Source of the DNA: an uncultured Oscillospiraceae bacterium
GTDB lineage: Bacteria; Bacillota; Clostridia; Oscillospirales; Oscillospiraceae
Length of the DNA stretch: 16,094 bases
Assembly: GCA_934636045.1 (NCBI GenBank)
Contig: CAKTZP010000035.1
Location: 1-16,094, forward strand
Reading direction: 5' to 3'
Shown here: one piece after another, positions 6,683-14,100 of the stretch
How positions within the stretch are numbered: position 1 is the stretch's first letter
Layout of the letters: every line of letters starts with the position of its first letter
Notes under the pieces: generated by a model
Database searches by the model: none
Told to the model about the DNA's origin: nothing
Seen by the model: the letters and a program-made list of their open reading frames with translations, nothing else
Program-made: the position numbers and the translations under genes

Positions 6683-8986
6683 TTATTTGTCCGTGTCGGC
6701 AACGAAGCCTTCGTAGAAGCGGACGATGAGCGCGGCCATCTCGGCGCGGTTCATGTTGTTCTCCGGGTGGATGGTCTGATCCTCATAGCCGCGGAGAATG
6801 TCGTTTTCCGCCGCCCAGCGCATGGCGGTGCGGGCATAGGGAGCGACGGAGGCGCTGTCCTTAAAGGCGGAGAGCTTGTCGGTCGTGACCTTCGGCTCGC
6901 CGAGGTAGCGGTACAGCAGGGTGACAAATTCCTGCCGGGTGATGAAGTTGTCCGGGCGGAAGGTGCCGTCCTCATAGCCGAGGACGACCTTGGTCTTGCT
7001 GGCCCACATGACGGCGGGGTAGAACCACTCGATGTTGCTCACGTCGCTGAAGATCTGCTCGAACGGATAGCGCTCGGAACCGGCGATGGCGTAGAGCACC
7101 TTGGTCGCCTGCGCGCGGGTGGTGTTCTCGTACGGGGCGAAGATGCCGTAGTTCATGCCGTTGAGGATACCGTACTCGCTGGCGCTGGTGACGTCGTCAA
7201 AGAACCAGTCGTCGGCGGTGACGTCGACATAGCCGAGGATCGCAGGCTCGCTATCGGCACTCCAGTTGGCGTACTGTGCGCAGAGCCACTCGTTGCGGGT
7301 GAGAATGTAGGCGCGCATGGCGTTGATGTTGGCCTCCCACGCGGCCTCGGTGGTGCCCCAGAGCATGCCGTTGGCGATCGCGGCGGTGCGGAGCTCGGCC
7401 ATGTAGCCGGGGAAGCTCTGCATCGTGGTCACGCCCTCGGGCGTGGCGTCGGCACACAGCACGTCAGTCAGCAGGGGAGAGACGGTGTTGAGGTAGATAT
7501 CATGCACGGCCTGACGGAATTCGGGGATCTGATACAGCGCCATGCCGAGGCTGCTGCGGATGGTGAGGAATTCCTTGGGGTTGGCGCAGTTGGAGACGAA
7601 CTCGCCCCAGCCGATGCCAAAGCTCAGATCATAGTCCCAGATCGGGCCCATTTTGCAGATGCTTGTATCCTTATCCTTATAAAGGTAGGCGGAGGTGCGG
7701 TAGCCATCGGCGTTCTTGGTCAGCTCGTTGATGATGTAGCACTGCGCGAGGCTGTTGATGTCGGCGTAGTCGGCAAGGGTCTTGCCGTTGGTGGGGTGCT
7801 TGCCGCCGTTATAGACGGTGTCCTCGTAGTCCTGATACCATGTGGCGATGAGCTCCATGATCTCGGCGCTGCAAAATTCCGGGCTCTTGACCACGACGTT
7901 CTGGCTGCGGACGGTGATGAAGTAGCAGACCTCCTGCTGCGCGCGGGAGGGGCTGTCCATCTCCAGCAGGAAGCCGCCGCTGATGTTTTCCGGATTCTTG
8001 ACGCCGTCGCAGTAGTAATAGGTCGCGCCGTTGGCGGTCACGCCGCTCTTGACGGGCAGCTTCTCCAAGTCGACATCGGGGTTGGCGTCCTCAATGGCGC
8101 CCTCGAGGTCGGTGATATCGACGCGGCCGCTATTGATCTGCACCTTTTCGCAGAGCAGATAGGCGCCGCGATATTCGCCGTCATAGTAGAGGTTCACGGG
8201 GCGGCACTCAATGCCGGGGTCAATCTGCATGGCAACGGACAGGTCATAGACGATGTTGTTGCGCAGCAGGGACTGGTCGGCGTCGTTGGTCAGCAGGACC
8301 CATGTTTTTGCGGCGTTGTCCTTGTCACCGGTCTGCAGCAGGTCGGTCTTGCTCTTGAGCTTGATCTGGTAGGGCTTCTTTTCCGCCAGCCACGTGGAGT
8401 TGCCGCGGCCCTTGATCTGGGTGAGCTTGCCGTCGTAGACCAGCTCGCCCTCGGCGTCGGTCATGACCATGGCGCCGGTGGCCTTGTTGCTCTTGGTGGG
8501 GCTGGATTCGACCCATTCGCGGCCGTGCTCGACGGGATCGTCGCTGACCAGGTACATCGAGGCGATGCCGCTTGTCGGGACGAGAGTGAGCACCTGCTCT
8601 GCGGTCTCCGTTCCGGCCGTGGCCGTCAGGGTCAGGCGGTAGGTGCCGCCCTCGCCGCACAGGGCGACAAGGTCAAACGCCGTGCCGGAGGTGAGCGGAA
8701 GCGCCTCCTCGGACGCCGCGCCCTTGGCAGTGACAACGGCATCGGCTAGATTTGTTTCAAAGTACAGCACGGCTTCCGTGGCCTTCATATAAGAGGGAAG
8801 GAAGAGATACTGCTCCTGCCCGATGGTCTGCGGCAGGATGCGGACGTTTTCGTGCTCGGCATCGGCGCAGGCATAGAGCGCGGAGAACTTCAGCGGCTCG
8901 TTGTCGGCGCTGACCATGGCCGTCATGCTCAGCACAATGGCCAGAACCAGCAGGCACGGGGTGATCTTCTTCAGAAATCGCTTCAT
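6683..8986 (-). CDS. Secreted CotH-kinase-like protein with three SLH domains
   Basis: Exported protein with a CotH kinase-like domain (an atypical protein kinase fold first known from spore coat) and a wall-anchoring tail. Numbered from the chosen start, it has a signal peptide (MKRFLKK, a hydrophobic core, VSA at 25-27, then DNE) and an Ig-like region at about 30-140. The CotH domain at about 142-500 has KGRGNSTW (192-199), KPYQIKL, WVLLTNDADQSLLRNN (229-244), NLYYDGEYRGAYLL, FLLEMD and WDYDLSFG (450-457); the last holds the probable metal-binding aspartate. SLH domains lie at about 583-640, 641-697 and 705-761, each with a TRAQ/TRQE/NRAE core. SLH domains bind pyruvylated wall polymer. I chose the ATG at 8986 (767 residues), which has AAGGATGG five bases upstream; a TTG at 9004 and an ATG at 8995 would precede or overlap that site. 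Kinase activity is inferred from family only. Confidence 0.9.
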   Translation of the reverse strand: MKRFLKKITPCLLVLAIVLSMTAMVSADNEPLKFSALYACADAEHENVRILPQTIGQEQYLFLPSYMKATEAVLYFETNLADAVVTAKGAASEEALPLTSGTAFDLVALCGEGGTYRLTLTATAGTETAEQVLTLVPTSGIASMYLVSDDPVEHGREWVESSPTKSNKATGAMVMTDAEGELVYDGKLTQIKGRGNSTWLAEKKPYQIKLKSKTDLLQTGDKDNAAKTWVLLTNDADQSLLRNNIVYDLSVAMQIDPGIECRPVNLYYDGEYRGAYLLCEKVQINSGRVDITDLEGAIEDANPDVDLEKLPVKSGVTANGATYYYCDGVKNPENISGGFLLEMDSPSRAQQEVCYFITVRSQNVVVKSPEFCSAEIMELIATWYQDYEDTVYNGGKHPTNGKTLADYADINSLAQCYIINELTKNADGYRTSAYLYKDKDTSICKMGPIWDYDLSFGIGWGEFVSNCANPKEFLTIRSSLGMALYQIPEFRQAVHDIYLNTVSPLLTDVLCADATPEGVTTMQSFPGYMAELRTAAIANGMLWGTTEAAWEANINAMRAYILTRNEWLCAQYANWSADSEPAILGYVDVTADDWFFDDVTSASEYGILNGMNYGIFAPYENTTRAQATKVLYAIAGSERYPFEQIFSDVSNIEWFYPAVMWASKTKVVLGYEDGTFRPDNFITRQEFVTLLYRYLGEPKVTTDKLSAFKDSASVAPYARTAMRWAAENDILRGYEDQTIHPENNMNRAEMAALIVRFYEGFVADTDK

Positions 8987-9011
8987 ACTATCCATCCTTG
9001 ACAATGAATTT

Positions 9012-9030
9012 TAAAAGCTTAGAAAAGCTT
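9012..9030. repeat. AAAAGCTT direct repeat in the cotH-like leader
   Basis: Two AAAAGCTT copies separated by two bases lie just downstream of the predicted cotH-like transcription start. Because AAGCTT is itself palindromic, the pair can be read as a tandem operator or as a weak hairpin. No known regulator site is recognised. Confidence 0.35.
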
Positions 9031-9037
9031 CGAACAG

Positions 9038-9066
9038 AGTATAGCAGGAATCGACGGAAAATTCAA
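9038..9066 (-). promoter_or_regulatory. Promoter of the cotH-like gene
   Basis: On the minus strand TTGAAT (9061-9066), a 17-base spacer and TATACT (9038-9043) give a start near 9031 and a leader of about 45 bases. It faces away from the lysine-riboswitch promoter at 9146. Confidence 0.6.
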
Positions 9067-9145
9067 GCGCTTCCGGGAGGTTTGCGCTGATTTTACAGGA
9101 AATGCAGCGGCTTGGGAAAAAATATGCAGAGAAATAAAAAACGGC

Positions 9146-9173
9146 TTGACATACGGAGATCTTTCTGTATAAT
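9146..9173 (+). promoter_or_regulatory. Consensus sigma-A promoter for the lysine-riboswitch transcript
   Basis: Both hexamers match the consensus exactly: TTGACA (9146-9151), a 16-base spacer and TATAAT (9168-9173). Transcription should start near 9180, about 15 bases before the riboswitch P1 stem. A strong constitutive promoter fits control by attenuation downstream. Confidence 0.9.
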
Positions 9174-9194
9174 AAACCCAACAACTGAATTTTC

Positions 9195-9359
9195 ATGATA
9201 GAGGCGCGGCTGAAAAGAGTAACCGTTTTACAACAGGCAAGGGAAACGGCGAAAGGGTCAGCCGCCGAGGAGTTGCATTTGCTGCCTGGCAGTGCAATGT
9301 CCGGGCCGCCGGAGAATATCCGTCGGACTGTCGCTCGGAAACGAGCGGAGCGCTGTCAT
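9195..9359 (+). promoter_or_regulatory. Lysine riboswitch (L box) aptamer
   Basis: The leader shows the L-box arrangement: GATAGAGGCGCG near the start, an AGTAACCG turn, GGGAAACGGCGAAAGGG, GCCGCCGAGG and a final GGACTGTCGCTCGGAAACGAG. Helices I can pair are P1 (9195-9201 with 9353-9359, seven pairs, one U-G), P2 (9206-9213 with 9258-9265, eight pairs), a TTGCA/TGCAA helix in the P4 region near 9273-9297, and P5 CGCTCG-GAAA-CGAGCG near 9332-9347. This RNA binds L-lysine and lowers expression of lysine synthesis or uptake genes. The assignment rests on motif recognition by eye. Confidence 0.93.
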
Positions 9360-9387
9360 AATCTTCGGGGGCAGAGCACCCTTTCGT

Positions 9388-9420
9388 GAAGTTATGACGG
9401 AAGTCATGACTTCTTTTTTT
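9388..9420 (+). terminator. Riboswitch expression-platform terminator
   Basis: GAAGTTATGAC (9388-9398), loop GGAA and GTCATGACTTC (9403-9413) form an 11-bp stem with one U-G pair, followed by seven T residues. The competing antiterminator is visible: 9355-9366, which includes the 3' arm of P1, can pair with 9388-9398 with one bulged base. When lysine stabilises P1 the antiterminator is lost and the terminator forms, so lysine switches the gene off. Confidence 0.92.
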
Positions 9421-9453
9421 GTTGTTGCAATTTTCGAAAAGGAGAGTTCTGCT

Positions 9454-11034
9454 ATGCGAAGAAATCAAATTCTGAAGACGGTGCTGACGGCGGCGATTCT
9501 GGTTGCTGTGATTGTCGGTGCCCTGATTGCCGGAGGCTTCCGCGAAAGTGCGTGGGCGCTGCTGCCCCCTGCCGTTGCCATTGCACTGGCGCTGGTGACA
9601 AAGGAGGTCTACTCATCCCTGCTGATCGGTATTGTATTCGGTGGTTTGCTGTATTCCGACTTCAGCTTTGAGGGGACCGTCAACCATGTTCTGAACGACG
9701 GGATTGCTTCTGTCCTGTCCGACCGCTACAATGTCGGCATTCTGGTGTTCCTTGTGATTCTGGGCGCGATGGTCTGCCTGATGAACCGGGCGGGCGGCTC
9801 GGCGGCGTTCGGACGTTGGGCAGCCGGCCGCATCAAAACGCGCGTCGGCGCACAGCTTGCTACGATTGCGCTGGGCGTTCTGATTTTCATTGACGACTAC
9901 TTTAACTGCCTGACCGTCGGCAGCGTTATGCGCCCCGTAACGGACAAGCACAATATTTCCCGCGCAAAGCTTGCCTATCTGATAGACGCAACGGCGGCGC
10001 CGGTCTGCATTATTGCGCCGGTTTCCTCCTGGGCGGCGGCGGTTTCCAGCTATGTCGGGGAGGGCAGGGGGCTGCAGGTCTTCATCAGCGCCATTCCTTT
10101 TAATCTTTACGCGCTGCTGACCGTTGCGATGATGATTTTGCTTGCGGTGTTCAACCTGGACTTCGGGCCGATGGCGAGGCACGAACGCCGCGCAAGGGAC
10201 GGCGACGTTTTTTCCGGACTGAAGGCCTACGCCGATACCGCCGCCGAAAACGCAAGCTCCGACGGCAGAGTGCTTGATCTGCTGCTGCCGATTGCCGCCC
10301 TGATCGTTTCCTGTGTGACCGGGATGCTCTATTCCGGCGGATTTTTCTCCGGTGCGGATTTTGTTACGGCGTTTTCCCGCTCCGATGCCTCCGTCGGCCT
10401 GATGCTCGGCTCCTCCGGTGCGTTGGTGTTAACGCTGGCGTATTACGCCTGCCGCCGTCTGATGTCCTTCCGTGAGCTGATGGGCTGCATTCCCGAGGGC
10501 TTCAAGTCCATGGTTCCGGCGATCCTGATTCTGACGTTTGCGTGGAGCCTGAAGGCGATGACGGATTCTCTCGGCGCGGCAAGCTATGTCGCGGAGCTTG
10601 TCCGCTCCTCCTCTGGCGGCTTCCGCAGCCTTCTTCCGGCTGTGGTGTTCCTGATCGGCTGCGGCTTGTCCTTTGCAACCGGCACGTCATGGGGTACGTT
10701 CGGCATCCTGATCCCGATTACGCTGGATGTATTTCCTCTGAGCGATCCCATCGGCGTGGTGTGCGTATCGGCATGCATGGCAGGCGCAGTCTGCGGCGAC
10801 CATTGCTCGCCGATTTCCGACACGACCATCATGGCATCCGCCGGAGCGCAATGCGATCACGTGGCGCACGTTTCCACGCAGCTTCCCTACGTCATTGTCG
10901 TCGCCGCGGTCAGCTTTGTCGGGTACCTCCTTGCGGGCTTTGTCCCAAACGCCCTGATTGTTCTTCCGGCCTCCGCCGCTCTGCTGACTGCAGTTCTGCT
11001 CATCGCGCGCCTCCTGTCGCGTAGGAGAGCGTAA
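9454..11034 (+). CDS. NhaC-family transporter under lysine riboswitch control (probable lysine transporter)
   Basis: Polytopic membrane protein of the NhaC Na+/H+ antiporter family, 526 residues, with about twelve hydrophobic segments. Family motifs are FIDDYFNCLTVG (145-156), TGTSWGTFGILIPI (409-422) and AGAVCGDHCSPISDTT (443-458). NhaC proteins swap Na+ for H+, but a subset found behind lysine riboswitches has been proposed as lysine transporters (named LysW in comparative-genomic work). The riboswitch directly upstream points to that role, with uptake more likely than export because lysine should repress it; this is inference. The ATG at 9454 follows AAAAGGAGAG by seven bases. An in-frame ATG at 9292 lies within the riboswitch aptamer and is rejected. 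The gene stands alone, with its own promoter, riboswitch and terminator control. Confidence 0.92.
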   Translation: MRRNQILKTVLTAAILVAVIVGALIAGGFRESAWALLPPAVAIALALVTKEVYSSLLIGIVFGGLLYSDFSFEGTVNHVLNDGIASVLSDRYNVGILVFLVILGAMVCLMNRAGGSAAFGRWAAGRIKTRVGAQLATIALGVLIFIDDYFNCLTVGSVMRPVTDKHNISRAKLAYLIDATAAPVCIIAPVSSWAAAVSSYVGEGRGLQVFISAIPFNLYALLTVAMMILLAVFNLDFGPMARHERRARDGDVFSGLKAYADTAAENASSDGRVLDLLLPIAALIVSCVTGMLYSGGFFSGADFVTAFSRSDASVGLMLGSSGALVLTLAYYACRRLMSFRELMGCIPEGFKSMVPAILILTFAWSLKAMTDSLGAASYVAELVRSSSGGFRSLLPAVVFLIGCGLSFATGTSWGTFGILIPITLDVFPLSDPIGVVCVSACMAGAVCGDHCSPISDTTIMASAGAQCDHVAHVSTQLPYVIVVAAVSFVGYLLAGFVPNALIVLPASAALLTAVLLIARLLSRRRA

Positions 11035-11112
11035 TCGAAAAGCCTCGAGAAGAATTTTTCCGCCCACCCGTACTGCGGAATCGCAGCTCGACCGAAGCGT
11101 GTGGATTTGATG

Positions 11113-11141
11113 TTGACATTCTTGTTCTATCGTGATAGAAT
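11113..11141 (+). promoter_or_regulatory. Sigma-A promoter of the large secreted protein gene
   Basis: TTGACA (11113-11118), a 17-base spacer and TAGAAT (11136-11141) form a near-consensus promoter 39 bases ahead of the ATG at 11181. The spacer and -10 box are covered by the palindrome at 11125-11140. I found no clear terminator for the preceding transporter gene in 11035-11112, only a short CTGCG/CGCAG hairpin (11073-11086) without a T-run. Confidence 0.85.
11125..11140. promoter_or_regulatory. Candidate operator: perfect 7-2-7 palindrome over the -10 region
   Basis: TTCTATC-GT-GATAGAA is perfectly symmetric and spans the spacer and most of the -10 box, where a dimeric repressor would block RNA polymerase. 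Its CTATC/GATAG halves recall TetR-type operators, but the centre spacing differs and no regulator gene is in the window. Confidence 0.55.
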
Positions 11142-11180
11142 ATTTCCGTTGTATAACAAAGAAAAACAGGAGGTTACACC

Positions 11181-14100
11181 ATGAAACATGCGATGGCAAA
11201 GAGAATTCTCTGCCTGCTGCTGACGCTGGCGATGCTGGCCTCTCTCGTTCCGGCCGTGTTTGCGGCGCGGGAGAACGAGGAACGCAAGATCACGCCCCCG
11301 TCCGGCAAGTATTTGATCTCGCAGACGGATTATCAGATCACCAACGGCGTTACCGAGTCGAACATCCTGCTCAACGACGCCACCGGCAACAATCAGATCG
11401 CTGCGTTTATGACGACGGTAGCACCGAATGCAAAGGTCACCTTCAAGGCGTCCTATAAGGGCTACTACACCAATGGCAGCACGCCCGCCTCCCGCGCGGA
11501 CGCGGCGAAGAACCTGACCTGGGGTATGCAGAAGACCACCGATCAGGCCAAGGCCTATGAAGAAGCCACCGGCGAGAAGGTCATCTTCGCGACCAACGGT
11601 GACTACTATAACATGCAGACCCTCCAGCCGCTGGGCTACCTGATCATGGAGGGCAATGTTGTTCAGACCGGCAATGGCAGCATTCAGGAGCCGTATTTTG
11701 CGGTTCTGAAGGACGGCACGTTTGCCATTCGCGACTATGGCACGGATACCTCTGATGTTCTGGAGGCGATCTCCGGACCGTTCTTCATCATCCGCAACGG
11801 CCAGGTTGTGGCCGACCCCGACGACCACGACCGGAACCCCCGGAACTGCATCGCGCTCAAGGCCGACGGCACGCTCGTCACTGTTGTGGCCGACGGCAGA
11901 CAGGCACCGTACTCTGTGGGCATGAGCTATTATGAGCTGGCGGAGTTCCTGCTCAACGAGGGCTGCGTTGACGCTATCTATCTCGACGGCGGCGGCTCTG
12001 CGACCTATGCCTCTGTCCGCGAGGGCACGACGGACCTTGTCGTCCGCAACTCTCCCTCCGACGGCCCGGAGCGCACCGTGGCCTCCACGCTGCTGATGGT
12101 CTCCACCGAGGCCTCCGACGGCAGCTTTGACCATGCTTCTCTTTATCCGAAGAACGAGCTTTACACCCCCGGCTCCTCCATCCAGTTCACCGCCTACGGC
12201 GTTGACAAGGCAGGCGGCGCCGCAACCGTTCCGACCGACATTGACTGGGTCGTAACGCCCAACAACGCCGGCACCATCGACCGCAGCACCGGCCTGTTCA
12301 AGGCGGCGGCGGGCTTCACCGGCGAGGTGACGGTCACCCTGCAGAAGGGCGCGACGGTTTACGGCAGAACCAGGGTCGAGCTTGCGGACATCGATGAGCT
12401 CTACTTCACCGGCGAATCCATCTCCCTCGACTTTAACGCGGATTCCGACCTTGGCCTGAACGCCAAGCGCGCGCAGCGAAACATCCACTATAAGGTCGGC
12501 GACTTTACGTGGGAGCTGAAATCTGCGACGGAGGGCGTTTCCGACGCGCAGTTCGGCACGATGAACGGCAATACCTTCCGCAGCGGCAGCTTTGACGGCA
12601 GCGTGAACGGTACTGTCACCGTGGCTTACACCAAACAGGACGGCGAGAAGCTGACGGCCTCCATCAAGGTTGAGATCGGCAAGATGCCGGTCGTCGTGCA
12701 GAATTTCGAGCCGAACGAAAACGGCCCGCTGACCGGTGCGCATTACCACTGGGGCAAGGACGCCTACGTCGATGCCGGCGTTACCGAGGGCTACCGCGGC
12801 AATGTTCCCGAAATGGACGTTATTACCGGCGGCACCTATAGCCCCGACGGCCCGACCCGGAGCCATTTGACCGCTCCGTTCCGTTTCACGGGCAACTATG
12901 ATACTGCTGTCCCGGCAGCGCCGATTTTCCACGAAAACGGCTATACCTACTACCTCTGGCCGAACAACTCGATCAAGGCCTACGGCGTCGGTGCGGTAAA
13001 GACCACCAGCCGCGAGGACGGCGCGCAGGTCCGTTCCGGCGACTATGCGCTGGAGCTGAACTACGACTACACCTCCTTCGACAACAGCTCCAACTCGAAC
13101 TTCTACATCCGCTACTGCGGCGATGAGATCAACATCGACGGCTATCCGACGGAGGTCGGCGTTTGGATCTATGCGCCGGAAGGCACGCCGCGCTACAATG
13201 TCTGGGCGGACGTCGGCGTCTGGAATGGCGGCGGCTATTCGACGAAGAATCTGAAGCTCGTTCATAAGACGATGGTCAACGGTCAGGAAGAGGAAATCAA
13301 CACGATCGACTGGGTCGGCTGGATGTACTGCTATGCCAAGCTGACCGAGGACGGCATCCAGAACAACATCAGCGCGGAGCACCCGCTGAAGATCCGGCAG
13401 GGCGAGGGCCTGTTCTGGCTGAGCTACACGCCGGCTGCCGGCGAGGGCCGCTTCAACGGCACGCTGTATTACGACGACTACCGCTTTGTCTACGGCACGA
13501 ACCTTGACGACCTCATTAACCCCACGATTGACTCTATCTCCGTCAACGGCACGGAGCTGGAAAAGGACGGCTCCACGGTGCTCACCACCGGCAACGTCGA
13601 GATTGTTGCAGCCTTCCATGACCCCGAGAGCCAGAACCGCAAGGGCGTTGATGCCTCTGCGACGGCGTTCTTCATCGACGGCGTGAGCATTGCGGTAGAC
13701 GGCGACGAGGCCAAGGCTGTGACCCGTACCACCCTCGGCGATGGCCACCACACCATCAAGGTTCAGATCACCGACGGCGGCGGCAACATGGTCGAGCAGA
13801 CCCGCGACTTCACCGTGAAGACCGAGACTGCGTCTCAGGCGCAGGTCACCTTCGGCGGCAACGGCGTTGTCACCCTCGGCGGCACCTATGAAATGAAGCT
13901 CACCGCGACCGGCAATGTGACGGAGGTCGAAATGACCGTCATCGACGTCAACACCGACTTCGGCACGCCTGCGACGACGGCCGGCGGCGCGGTCTACGGC
14001 GCTCCCGTGATCACCTTTGCAGAGGGTGTGACCGGCGAGTTTGAATTCAAGCCCACCGGCTTTAAGAAGGGCGCTCTGACCCTCAAGGCCACCAAGGAGG

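Noticed and set aside
6464..8749. Plus-strand open frame of 761 codons opposite the cotH-like gene
   Set aside because: It runs through the terminator and repeat region and has shadow-like composition; the minus strand encodes clear CotH and SLH motifs.
9292..9453. Upstream in-frame start for the NhaC-family gene
   Set aside because: This stretch is the riboswitch aptamer and terminator; a strong ribosome site precedes the ATG at 9454.
11125..11140. Identity of the palindrome as a true tet operator
   Set aside because: The half-sites resemble tetO, but the centre is one base shorter and there is no tetracycline gene or TetR in view; kept only as an unassigned operator.
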